From Labilithrix sp. (GTDB taxonomy: Bacteria > Myxococcota_A > Polyangia > Polyangiales > Polyangiaceae), in the NCBI GenBank assembly GCA_019637175.1, contig JAHBWD010000056.1:1-57880 (forward strand): a stretch of 57,880 nucleotides of DNA, written 5' to 3'. The translations under genes were made by a program, and so were the position numbers. Below, in pieces: positions 29,612-39,700 of this stretch. The stretch's first letter is position 1. Every line of letters begins with the position of its first letter. The notes beneath the pieces are model-generated. The model ran no database searches. It saw nothing but the letters and a program-made list of their open reading frames with translations, and was not told where the DNA came from.

Positions 29612-29705
29612 GGCTCGTCATTCTAGACGGTACGACGCGGGGCGCATTCACGGAGATTCGCCGAGGTCGTCTCGACGGTCGGGCGGGCGCGCGCCATACT
29701 GGAGA

Positions 29706-29918
29706 ATGAGCAAGCGAATCGCCGGCGTCGTCGTCTCCGCAGCGCTCGTCTTCGTCAGCGGCTGCGCGCCCGTCCCGCCGTGGGCGCGCGGTCCGCTCGC
29801 GCACCCGACGATGGTGACGGACGACATGGCGACGGGGCTCGACGGCCACGTTCGCGCGGTCTCCGAGGGCGCCTCCGGCAACCTCGGCGGCGGCGGCGGT
29901 GGCTGCGGCTGCAACTGA
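29706..29918 (+). CDS. DUF4266-like small lipoprotein
   Basis: This 70-residue lipoprotein ends its signal peptide at FVSGC, and has the family pattern VPPWARGPLAHPTM followed by a short linker and a Gly-rich tail ending GGCGCN. In many Gram-negative genomes such proteins lie in an operon with a DUF3570 outer-membrane protein and redox genes; here the neighbours are a SUFU protein and a YecA-like protein, so it stands alone. The function is unknown, and the C-terminal Cys pair may bind a metal or form a disulfide. Confidence 0.8.
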   Translation: MSKRIAGVVVSAALVFVSGCAPVPPWARGPLAHPTMVTDDMATGLDGHVRAVSEGASGNLGGGGGGCGCN

Positions 29919-29934
29919 CGTCTTCTGACGGCGC

Positions 29935-30528
29935 TCAGGCCTGCTTCGCGAGGCAGCACTTCTTGTGCTTCTTGCCGCTGCCGCAGGGACAGGGATCGTT
30001 TCGACCGATCTTCGGCGTCGTGTTCACCACCTGACGCTTCGACTGCCAGTACGCGTGCATCTCCGCGACGTACCCCCCGAGCCGCTCGCGGTGCGCGGTC
30101 GTGACGCTCGCGTCCGCGGTCTCGTTCGCGAGATCCTCGAAGGGGAGGAGCTTCGCAGCGGCGGCCTCGTCGTTTCGCCACGTCTCGTGCATGCGTGCGC
30201 CGCGGAGGTAGCCGGTGCAGAAGTCGATCGCCTCCTTCGTGGGCTTGTCGGGCTCGGGGCAGATGATCTCGGGCGTCGTTCGCAGCGTCTCGGCGACGGC
30301 GCCGTAGAGGCGCGCGAGCGTATCGACCTTCGTACGCGCGGTCGGATCGTCGTCGAACGCGCCCTCGGGCACGATCTCGGCCATCCACGCGGCCGGCGCG
30401 ATCGCGTTGGGCCCCGTGCAAATGCCCGTCAAGAAGCCGACCGTCCAATCCGCGGTCACGGGGAGGTGCTCGAAGAGCTCCGCGAGCGCAGCTCCGTCAT
30501 CCATGCGTTCACGACCACCGAGGTTCAT
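29935..30528 (-). CDS. YecA/UPF0149 family protein with SEC-C zinc motif
   Basis: The 197-residue cytoplasmic protein has a helical UPF0149/YecA-like N-terminal part (LTGICTGPNAIAPAAWM, PEPDKPTKEAIDFCTGYLRG) and a classic C-terminal SEC-C zinc finger, GRNDPCPCGSGKKHKKCC. The SEC-C motif binds zinc and, in SecA, SecB or ribosomes. Two ATGs are possible (30528, 30504); the first is listed. It is convergent with the DUF4266-like gene, with 16 bp between the stop codons. Confidence 0.85.
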   Translation of the reverse strand: MNLGGRERMDDGAALAELFEHLPVTADWTVGFLTGICTGPNAIAPAAWMAEIVPEGAFDDDPTARTKVDTLARLYGAVAETLRTTPEIICPEPDKPTKEAIDFCTGYLRGARMHETWRNDEAAAAKLLPFEDLANETADASVTTAHRERLGGYVAEMHAYWQSKRQVVNTTPKIGRNDPCPCGSGKKHKKCCLAKQA

Positions 30529-30570
30529 CGACGCTCGACGATACACCGTCGTTGAGGCAACCTGCGAGGG

Positions 30571-32370
<1,800 letters not shown>

Positions 32371-32493
32371 GGCTCCGGGCGTTGGGGGCGCGTGTGAGGC
32401 TCGGCTGCGGTCGTCTTGGCGAAGCAAGCAGCGGCCCAACGAGAGCGGCGACGTAGAATGCGGCGAGCGTTTGCGGGCAAGCGAGCTACTTGC

Positions 32494-32745
32494 TCATGGG
32501 CGGACACGCCAGACTCCCCACACGTGCACGGTACGCGTCGCGCGGTCGTGCGTGACGCTGACGCGATAGCCCGGCAAGTAGAGGACGCGCGCGCGAGCGC
32601 CGTTCGGGAGGACGATGACGCGAACATCGCCCACGCCGTCGTCCACGAGAAGGTTCACCTCACGCACGATCGACGCCGCGTCTTGCCACGGCACTTGGCG
32701 AAGATCGTCGTCGGCTTCGGGCGCCCAATCGCTCCGCCAGGTCAT
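32494..32745 (-). CDS. Putative RelE/ParE-like toxin
   Basis: The 83-residue protein has the pattern of a ParE/RelE-fold toxin: an N-terminal helix pair (WAPEADDDLRQVPWQDAASIVREVN), then beta strands (GDVRVIVLPNGARARVLYLPGYRVSVTHD) ending in VHVWGVWRVRP. The YRVSV strand and basic C-terminus match such toxins, which cleave mRNA at the ribosome or poison gyrase, but the sequence is diverged. Its ATG overlaps the stop of the upstream antitoxin-like gene by four bases (order antitoxin then toxin), which strengthens the call. Function is not proven. Confidence 0.6.
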   Translation of the reverse strand: MTWRSDWAPEADDDLRQVPWQDAASIVREVNLLVDDGVGDVRVIVLPNGARARVLYLPGYRVSVTHDRATRTVHVWGVWRVRP

Positions 32746-32942
32746 TCCTCGGGCTTCGAGCGCGCTTCGATCGCGGCGAGGACCTCGTCGCTCCCTCGCC
32801 CGCGACTGGCGCCCGTGGCCATCCGCACTTCGAGCTCCGCGGCCTGTTCCGGCGTCAAGGCGCTTTGATCGACGGGCGCGCTCTCGAAGGCGGCAAGCAC
32901 GGGATCGTGCTCGGTGGCAGCGATGGGCGTCGGCGCGCTCAT
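32742..32942 (-). CDS. Putative antitoxin of a toxin-antitoxin pair
   Basis: This 66-residue acidic protein has a disordered N-terminal third and a helical stretch (LTPEQAAELEVRMATGA, SDEVLAAIEARSKPEE), like short antitoxins that wrap around RelE/ParE toxins. The gene is directly upstream of the toxin-like gene and overlaps it by four bases. No ribbon-helix-helix or other DNA-binding domain is clear, so autoregulation cannot be claimed. Confidence 0.58.
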   Translation of the reverse strand: MSAPTPIAATEHDPVLAAFESAPVDQSALTPEQAAELEVRMATGASRGRGSDEVLAAIEARSKPEE

Positions 32943-33340
32943 TCCACCGAGTGTAACGCGCGGCCTGCGCCTCGCGTAGCGATGTCTATCGATGAATCTC
33001 GCCGGTGCGGGCGTCGAGTCGAGCGCGTTCGCGCGCGAGGCGAGCCCGTACCGCCTCGGTCAAGGCAGCGCTGCCCCGAAGGGGCGTCAGCGTCGATGGT
33101 GCCGGAGGACGGAGTCGAAACCACGCGGCCGCGCCGTCAGACGTCGAATCACGTCGAGGTTCGCCGTCGACGCCGCCAAGCTCGCGGTCTGACGGCGACG
33201 CGAGCACGCGATCTGACGCGATCAGGCTGACCGGGCCTCTGACTACGACGAGAAGGCCGCTCGTCCGTCGACCTCGACGCGGAACGCCGACGCACGCCGT
33301 GACAAGACGGGCGTGACGTGACGCCGAAGCCGAGTCTGGC
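32943..33340. other. Intergenic/decayed region before the membrane gene
   Basis: I see no complete gene here. A minus-strand frame ends at 32986 with RARLARERARLDARTGEIHR, which reads like the C-terminus of a real protein, but it has no start and loses sense above about 33090, close to the tRNA-like repeat. It may be a truncated host gene cut by the element. A hairpin GCCCC-GAA-GGGGC (33073-33085) has no T run. Confidence 0.45.
33097..33125 (-). repeat. tRNA 3'-end remnant, presumed att site (distal)
   Basis: On the minus strand this reads as the T-loop and 3' end of a tRNA, TTCGACTCCGTCCTCCGGCA followed by CCA. It matches the same part of the intact tRNA-Met at 34691-34713 with one difference in about 21 bases and in the same orientation, 1591 bp away. 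The tRNA body is missing. This is the arrangement left when an element integrates into a tRNA 3' end. Confidence 0.7.
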
Positions 33341-33730
33341 TCAAGGCCCCGATATGGTGTGCGCCGCCACCGCGATGACGACGGACATCGCGTCGATGAT
33401 ACCGACCCCCAACCACGCCTTGAATACGCGACTCGCTCGCTCCTCCTGCGCCGCGGGGACTTCGCGCATCCGTCGATACGCCATGAACAAGACGAGAAAA
33501 GACACGATGGGGCCGAGGCCCCCCGCGACGAGCAACACCAATGCAGGTCCGGCTGCTGGGCCGTCGCTCCCGGCAAAACTGCTCTTGAAGCCGTAGACGG
33601 CGCTTACCGCAACAAGGACGACGCGGAGCAAGCCACCGACCGATCCGAGTACGAAACGCTCGAGAACGCTTCGCACCAAGGCATTCAAGGCGAGAAGAAG
33701 GTGGACGATGAGGATGAGGAGGCCAAACAT
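33341..33730 (-). CDS. Small membrane protein of unknown function
   Basis: The 129-residue protein has three or four hydrophobic segments (MFGLLILIVHLLLALNALV, LGSVGGLLRVVLVAVSAVYG, PALVLLVAGGLGPIVSFLVLFMAY and GVGIIDAMSVVIAVAAHTI) separated by charged loops such as RRMREVPAAQEER. Topology is probably four helices with the basic loop inside. No family is recognised. It lies inside the presumed integrated element and so may be cargo. Confidence 0.66.
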   Translation of the reverse strand: MFGLLILIVHLLLALNALVRSVLERFVLGSVGGLLRVVLVAVSAVYGFKSSFAGSDGPAAGPALVLLVAGGLGPIVSFLVLFMAYRRMREVPAAQEERASRVFKAWLGVGIIDAMSVVIAVAAHTISGP

Positions 33731-33844
33731 CAGGCGCGGAGCCTACCGCGAGGCTGACCATGGGTTCCATCTCGGCATCGTGTCAGGGCGCGACGGCGGC
33801 CTGATGGGTGCATAATACACATTGTTCTTTCCATCCGGGCAGTG

Positions 33845-34165
33845 ATGTCATCTGTTGCGCCGCAGGATGGAACCGTCGCGGCGGTAAGCTCCTCGAGCTT
33901 GGGAGACGAACGCGCGCGGGCAGCTCGCGCTGCGGCTGAACGCGAGCGCACGCTCGGGGACAAGACAGCCATGGAGAACGCGAAGCGAGTGAGCGCCGTC
34001 GTGAGCGAGGCCGGGAAGGTGCACGTCGTCGTTGGGCCGTACCGCGGGAGCAACGGCAAGTGGTACCGCATCCTCGGCGCGCAGGCGCAGTGGAGTTCGG
34101 CGGCGACGAGCGCGTCGTGGGGGGCGGAGATCGTGAACGAGCCTGATCCTCAGGACTGGTTTTGA
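33845..34165 (+). CDS. Hypothetical protein (weak)
   Basis: A 106-residue frame with sensible composition in its second half (GKVHVVVGPYRGSNGKWYRIL and ASWGAEIVNEPDPQDWF) follows a Glu/Arg/Ala-rich helix (ARAARAAAERERTLGD). A GTG one codon upstream (33842) may be used instead. There is no signal peptide. It could be the tail of a larger decayed gene, since the N-terminal 20 residues look random. It is listed as low-confidence cargo of the remnant. Confidence 0.4.
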   Translation: MSSVAPQDGTVAAVSSSSLGDERARAARAAAERERTLGDKTAMENAKRVSAVVSEAGKVHVVVGPYRGSNGKWYRILGAQAQWSSAATSASWGAEIVNEPDPQDWF

Positions 34166-34260
34166 ATCGATCCCGAAGTACGTCGACGTGCCGAAGACGA
34201 GCGAGCCCGTGCGACGGCGTGCTTCCTCCCGGCGATCGGCATTCGCGACAGGCGTGACGG

Positions 34261-34753
34261 AAGACGTCCATCCATCCGCGCGAGGCGGCGAAGCTGCTCA
34301 CGTGCGAGCCCGTTGCGCGTCTTCGGCGGTTTGACTTTCCGGTCCACGCTTCTCGAGCGTATGAAGAAGGGCAAGCAGCCGGGCGAGCTCGTCGTGCCGG
34401 CGCTCGCCGCTTTCGGAGAGGACCACCTCGCGCAGGAGCTCCGCGCGCACCTCGAGCTCGCGGCGCTCGAGCGAGCGGAGCTCCACGCGTCGACGCGAAC
34501 ACACGTGCAAGCGAACTTCCGCTCGGGGCGCGACAGCGGGATCACGTGGCTGGCGATGACGGGCCTCGGGGTCGACAAAATCATCCGTCGCGCGGGGCAC
34601 GACGACGTCGGAACGACGATGATCTACGTCAAGCAGGCCGAGGACCTGACGGGCGACCTCGAAAACACCCCAAAAACCACGTCAAAATCGTGCCGGAGGA
34701 GGGAGTCGAACCCCCGACCTAGCGCGTATGAAACGCCCGCTCTAACCAACTGA
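34261..34753 (+). pseudogene. Decayed tyrosine recombinase (phage-type integrase)
   Basis: Two frames carry pieces of one integrase. HPREAAKLLTCEPVA (34273-34317) in one frame resembles the start of the catalytic domain; from about 34315 another frame gives RAELHASTRTHVQANF, then GITWLAMTGLGVDKIIRRAGH and GTTMIYVKQAEDL, the conserved C-terminal box with the second His and the nucleophile Tyr. The HxxR box is damaged (FRSGRD, no His), the central part including the first catalytic Arg is lost, and no stop occurs before the tRNA; the frame runs through the tRNA to 34753. The gene points at the tRNA 3' end, as integrases beside an att site do. Confidence 0.75.
34691..34713 (-). repeat. tRNA 3' end serving as att site (proximal)
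   Basis: This is the T-loop and acceptor 3' strand of the intact tRNA-Met. It is repeated, in the same direction, at 33100-33122. The three bases after the discriminator are CGA here but CCA in the distal copy, so the distal copy may hold the original end of the host gene. Confidence 0.68.
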
Positions 34754-34764
34754 GCTACTCCGGC
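34691..34764 (-). tRNA. tRNA-Met (anticodon CAT)
   Basis: The minus strand folds into a complete cloverleaf of 74 nt: acceptor GCCGGAG/CTCCGGC, D-arm AGCTCAGTTGGTTAGAGC, anticodon loop TTCATAC with CAT, T-arm loop TTCGACT and discriminator A. No CCA is encoded. It lacks initiator features such as an unpaired first base, so it is an elongator tRNA-Met or an isoleucine tRNA read after lysidine modification; sequence alone does not decide. Confidence 0.92.
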
Positions 34765-34776
34765 AGGAGCGCGCGG

Positions 34777-34804
34777 ACTATATCGAAAGAGCGCGGGTTT
34801 TCAA
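34777..34804 (-). promoter_or_regulatory. Promoter of tRNA-Met
   Basis: On the minus strand a -35 box TTGAAA (34804-34799) and -10 box TATAGT (34782-34777) are 16 bp apart, and the tRNA begins 12 bp after the -10 box. The -35 box overlaps the last codons of the upstream TetR gene. Confidence 0.75.
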
Positions 34805-35463
34805 GCATGCGTTCGGGCCCGCGAGGCGCTCGGCTTCTCGGGCTCGGCGTTGCCGACGAGGCGCCGCGCGGCCTGCGTGAAGAGCTTGGCCGAGCTGGCC
34901 GGGCTGGGCGGTCGCGCTGCCGCCGCGCGCTCGGCGATGAACCACTGGTCGAAGGTGACCGCGAGGTTGCGGACGGCGGCGATGAGCAAGGGCCTCGGCA
35001 GATCTTTACGCACTGCGCCGAGGCGCTGGCCTTCGGCCAGAACCCCCGCGTAGTAGGCGTTCATGCTCGCCAAGAGGTCGCTCGATCCGAGGTCGGCGAC
35101 CAGCCCGACGTCGCGCTGGACGCTCAACATCAGCGCGGCGGCCGTGGGATCGTCGAGCATGTACTCGAAGCCCATGAGCGAGGCCTTGTGCACGAAGACC
35201 CAGAATCCCTCGGCCGTCTTGGGCCGGGGCAGGCTCTGGATCGCCTCGAAATAACGGGCGTAGCAGTGCTCGACGGCCGTCAGGAACAGATCCCGCTTGT
35301 CGTCGAAGAGGTAGTACGCGGAGCTCTTGCCCAGCTTCAGCCGGTCGAGGAGCTGGTTGTACGAGGTGGCGTGAAAGCCCGTTCGCGCGAACTCCGCCGC
35401 CGCGAGGCCGAGGATCTCGTCGCGGCGCTCCCGAGGGAGCTCTCTGAAACGCCGGCGCGCCAT
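34801..35463 (-). CDS. TetR family transcriptional regulator
   Basis: The 220-residue regulator has a helix-turn-helix at residues 20-65 (GLAAAEFARTGFHATSYNQLL, then LKLGKSSAYYLFDDKRDLF) and a large helical ligand domain. It is divergent from the fatty-acid methyltransferase with only 45 bp between the starts, so it likely controls both genes through the palindrome between them. Ligand candidates are fatty acyl derivatives, by inference. Confidence 0.9.
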   Translation of the reverse strand: MARRRFRELPRERRDEILGLAAAEFARTGFHATSYNQLLDRLKLGKSSAYYLFDDKRDLFLTAVEHCYARYFEAIQSLPRPKTAEGFWVFVHKASLMGFEYMLDDPTAAALMLSVQRDVGLVADLGSSDLLASMNAYYAGVLAEGQRLGAVRKDLPRPLLIAAVRNLAVTFDQWFIAERAAAARPPSPASSAKLFTQAARRLVGNAEPEKPSASRARTHA

Positions 35464-35472
35464 CGATGCCTG

Positions 35473-35500
35473 TGTACCACCGGTCCACGCTCGTGGTACA
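35473..35500. promoter_or_regulatory. Shared palindromic operator between divergent TetR and methyltransferase genes
   Basis: Perfect 8 bp arms TGTACCAC (35473-35480) and GTGGTACA (35493-35500) are separated by 12 bp. The palindrome fills most of the 45 bp between the two start codons, so bound repressor would cover both promoters. The transcripts must have very short leaders. Confidence 0.75.
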
Positions 35501-35508
35501 GAGGCGCG

Positions 35509-36735
35509 ATGACGAAGAGCGTTCATGAGTTCCTCACGTTCGAGGATAGGGGGTTGGCGGCGCGGTGGTCGGGCAAGAAGGTGCCCATGTCCGATCTGTA
35601 CGAGGCGTACATCGACGGGCGCGTCGACATCCCCGCCGACAAGTGGGAGGGCTTCTTCAACACGCGCCACGAGACGCTCTCGTTCCGCCTCACCGAGTCG
35701 CACTTCAAGTGGGCGCTCACGAACTTCCTGCCCGAGCTCGCGATCCACTCGAAGAGCCAAGACAGCCGCATCGTCGGCGAGCACTACAACCGAGGGAACG
35801 ACTTCTTCGGCTGGTTCCTCGGCGAGTCGATGGTCTACACCGCGGCCTGGTACCCGTCGCCGACCGACTCGCTCGAGACGGCGCAGTACGCCAAGATCGA
35901 TCGCTCCTGCGACAAGCTCCGCCTCGCCGAAGGCGAGCGCCTCCTCGACATCGGCTGCGGCTGGGGAACGTTCGTCGCGCGCGCCGCCCGCGAGCGCCGC
36001 GCGAGCACGTACGGCGTCACGCTCGCCAAAGAGCAGGTCGCGTTCGGCACCCAGCGCATCAAGGACTACGGCGTCACCGATCGCGCGAAGGTCGAGGTTT
36101 GCGATTACCGCAACGTCCAGGGCCGCTTCGACAAGATCGTCAGCCTCGAGATGGTCGAGCACGTCGGGGTGAAGAACCTCTCCGTCTACTTCGAGAAGGT
36201 CCGCGATCTCCTCGCCGACGACGGCCTCTTCCTCTTGCAGTGGACGGGCATCCGCAAGCTCTACCAGCCGCAGAACCCGCTCTCGGCGTTCACGATGGAT
36301 CCGGAAGATCTCGTGTGGGGCCTCTTCATGGCCCGCTACATCTTCCCCGGCGCCGACGCGAGCCTGCCGCTCTCGAGCATGCTCCGCGCGGCCGAAGAAG
36401 GCGGCTTCGAGATCATGGACGTCGAGCGCATGACGCCGCACTACGTCCTCACCGTGCGCGCGTGGCGCGATCGCTGGGTCGAGAACCGCGAGCACGTCGT
36501 CAAGGCCTACGGCGAGCGCTGGTACCGCCTCTGGTACTTCTTCCTGCACTGGGCGATGCTCGCCGGCGAGCAGGGCACCGCGCTCACCTATCAGGTGCTC
36601 ATGCACAAGAACCACTGCGCCTACGATCGGCACCGCGCGACGTACGGCGAGCCGGCGTCGGCGTCGAAGACGGCGTCGCGCGATCGGCACCTCGAGAACA
36701 AGCACCAGAACGGCAACGGCAAAGCCACCGTCTGA
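35509..36735 (+). CDS. Cyclopropane-fatty-acyl-phospholipid synthase family methyltransferase
   Basis: The 408-residue protein has the family core: HYNRGNDFFGWFLGESMVYTAAWY, SAM motif LLDIGCGWGTF, SLEMVEHVGVKN and IFPGADASLPLSSML. Such enzymes add a methylene or methyl group to double bonds of membrane lipids. The C-terminal part (WYRLWYFFLHWAMLAGEQGTALTYQVLMHKN) differs from E. coli Cfa and resembles homologues that may make branched or modified lipids. It is divergent from a TetR regulator, which suggests control by lipid signals. Confidence 0.9.
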   Translation: MTKSVHEFLTFEDRGLAARWSGKKVPMSDLYEAYIDGRVDIPADKWEGFFNTRHETLSFRLTESHFKWALTNFLPELAIHSKSQDSRIVGEHYNRGNDFFGWFLGESMVYTAAWYPSPTDSLETAQYAKIDRSCDKLRLAEGERLLDIGCGWGTFVARAARERRASTYGVTLAKEQVAFGTQRIKDYGVTDRAKVEVCDYRNVQGRFDKIVSLEMVEHVGVKNLSVYFEKVRDLLADDGLFLLQWTGIRKLYQPQNPLSAFTMDPEDLVWGLFMARYIFPGADASLPLSSMLRAAEEGGFEIMDVERMTPHYVLTVRAWRDRWVENREHVVKAYGERWYRLWYFFLHWAMLAGEQGTALTYQVLMHKNHCAYDRHRATYGEPASASKTASRDRHLENKHQNGNGKATV

Positions 36736-36790
36736 CGGACGGTGTGAGGGGGACGGACGGGCGGGTGGACCGCCCGCCCGCCCGCTCGAC

Positions 36791-39700
36791 TCAGCTCGAA
36801 CGGCGCCGCCGCGCGAGGCAGAGCCCGAGCGCGAGCGCCGCGGCGATCGCGCCGGCCACTCCGCCGCGTGAGGGCGTCGTCTTGCAGCCGCAGCCGCCGG
36901 CCTCGTAGCTCTCCGGAACGGCGGGCTCCGGATCGTCGCAGCTGATCGGCGTGGGCGCGCGCTGCGCGCGGCCCTGATCGAGCTTGGTCGCGTAGTTGCC
37001 GGTGTTCGCGTTGTCGTGGTGGAAGGATTCCCACTCCACCGGGCCCGTCGCGCGGCCCTGCGTCGTCCACGCGAAGAGGTAGCCAGTGCGCGTGCCGACG
37101 ACGACCTCGAGGCTCTTCTGCGCGTCGCCGTCGATGTCGCCGACCGCGGCCGCCGCCGTCGTCCAGCCGTTGGTGAACTTCGGCCAGCCGGGCGCCTCGC
37201 GCCCGCACGCGTCGGCCGCGTGGACGAAGTAGCCGCCCGACCCGGTGATCGCCTCGGGGTAGTCGTCGCCGCTCACGTCGGCGATCGCGTGGTTCACGAG
37301 GAACGTGTAGTCCTCGATCACGACGGGCGAGCCGGGCAGCATCTTGCCCGTCTTGCCGCTCCAGAAGGCGAGCAGGTGCTGCGCGCGCTCGGCGCGACGG
37401 CCGCCGCCGGCGAGCGCGCCGACGAGCGTGAGCGATCCGCCGGAGATGATCACGTCCGGCGTTCCGTCTTGATCCATGTCGCCGATCGAAGGCTGGCTGA
37501 AGAGCGGGAACATGATGTCTTCGAACGCCTTCGTCTTCTCACCGAACGTGCCCGTGCCCTCGAGGCCCTTGTCGGGCTGGCCGGTCTCGTCGACGCGCTC
37601 GGGGAGGCGGTTCGGAGGATCGTTGAAGCCCGTCTGCACGCCGGGATCGGCCTGCAAGATGAGCGGGCGCGACGCGTTGCCCTGGATGACGATGTCGGGC
37701 CGCTGATCGCCGTCGAAGTCGGCGACGGCTTGCGACGCGACGACGCCCTCGGCGACGACGGGGAAGATCTTCACGCTCGTGACCGTGACCGGCCAGTTCG
37801 GCAGGTACGCGCCGCCCGGCGCCGCGTTGCCGCGCCCGTCGACCGCGAAGACGGGGCCGGAGCCGCCGCCGCCGCCGATCTGCTCGTTGGAGCCCGAGAT
37901 GATCTCGGGGACGCCGTCGCCGTTGAGATCCGCGACCGTCGGCGTCGCCATGATGCGGCTCGGGCCCTTCGTGACCGCGGCCTTGCTCGCGAGCGACACC
38001 GGGAAGCCGTCGAGCACCGTGCCGTCGACCTTGTAGACCCAGATGTTGCCGTCGAAGCCCGTGATGACGATCTCCGGGCGACCGTCTTTGTTCATGTCGG
38101 CGAGCACCGGCGCCGCGTAGGTGCCGCGCGCGAGGCCGTGCTGCGCATCCATGCACGTGGGCGGCTTCGGCTTCGACGTGTCGAGCGGACACGAAGGCAC
38201 GAGCGGCATCCGCTTCGGCCAGCCCGGCAAGTCTTGGCCTTGGCCGTTGATCGCGTAGACGGTGCCCGCCCAGGTCGCGAACACGATGTCGGCCTTGCCG
38301 TCGCCGTCGAGGTCGCCGATCGCCGGCGCCGCGAGGATCGTCTCGCGCGCGAGCGCCGGATCGACGCCGCCCTGCGCGCCCGCCTTGTAGGCAGGCGCCG
38401 CCACGTAGCTCGGCACCGTGGGCTCACTCGCGAGCTCGGTGTTGAGCCCGTCGATCTTGCGCGTGACGTACGGAAATCCGGGGAGCTCGGTCGGCGTGCC
38501 GCCGCGCATCGTGAAGACGTGCACCTTGCCCGCGGTGTCCGGCGCGATGATCTCGCGCACGCCGTCGCCGTCGATGTCGGCGAGCTTCGCGCTGCCCTCG
38601 ATCGAGGTCCCGAGGTTCATCGGGAAGCCGGGGAGCAGATCCTTGTCGAGGCCGTTCTTCTCGTTCGTGATCGAGATCACGCGGCGCGCCTCGCCCTTCA
38701 CGTCGCCCGTCGGGTAGTGCGCGACGGCCTGGACGCGGATCGAGATCGAGCGATCGTTCTCGCCGAGCTGCGAGTCGGGATCGCGCTCGTGCTTGGTGTC
38801 GATCTGGTTCGGATCGATCTGCGCGAGCGGCGTCGTGCCGCCCGTCACCGTCTGGCCGGGGACGTTCACGAGCGGCGAGGCGAGGTCTTGATACTGGCTC
38901 TCTTCCGGCTGCACGCCGGGCGCCCACTGGATCCGGAAGTCGTACGCCGGCGCGCGCGCGGCGGCGACGCGGCCCATGACCGCGATCGGACCGTTCGAGC
39001 GATCGGCGTGGATCGGCGCGAACCACTCGGGCGACACGATGTCGACCTCGGGCGGGATCATCCTGCTCTTCACCGCCTCGACCATCCGGAGCGCGTTCGC
39101 GCGCCCGTAGCCGAAGCGCTGGTCGAAGCCCGCGTGCGAGAAGTAGTAGCGAGCCTCGGGCCCGCGCGACTCGAGCACGTCGATGTCGTCGGCGTACATC
39201 TTGAAGATCTGGATGACCTCTTCGGCCGAGAGCGTGATGCCCTCCTGCGCCGCCATCGAGTAGACGAGGCCGGCGATGCCCGAGCTCCGCCCCGTCGCCT
39301 CGCTCGAGCAGCTCGTCGCGCTGATGCTGAGCGAGAGGTGCCCGCCGTAGTTCGAGCACGTGTCGAACGCGATGAACGACGTCGACTGCTCGATCTTCTG
39401 TTCGTTGTAGCGGATCGAGTGGACGGTCATCACGTGGTTGGCCGTCGCCGGCATGTTGTGGTGCCGCGAGTTCTCGTCGGCCATGCTCGCCATCACGATG
39501 GCGCCCTTGGCGTACGCGTAGTCGATCGCGGCCTTGGAGAAGGCCGTCTGGTTGATGGTGCCGAGCGCCTCCTGGATGACCTTGACGTTGTTGTCGGCGG
39601 CGTAGATGACCGCCTTGGCGAACTCGTTGGCGTCGGTGATGAAGCTGTCGCCGACGCGCAACGGAATGAAACGGCACGCCGGGCACACGCCGGGATCGCC

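Larger units (their letters stand above)
33100..34713. mobile_element. Remnant of a tRNA-integrated element (about 1.6 kb)
   Basis: The segment is bounded by direct repeats of a tRNA 3' end (33100-33120 and 34691-34711). It has a decayed tyrosine integrase next to the intact tRNA and two small genes (a membrane protein and an unknown protein). Size and decay indicate a remnant rather than a mobile unit. The original cargo was presumably lost by deletion. Confidence 0.62.

Noticed and set aside
33783..34502. 239-residue minus-strand frame across the element
   Set aside because: Composition is that of a shadow frame, and it runs across both the unknown plus-strand gene and the integrase remains.
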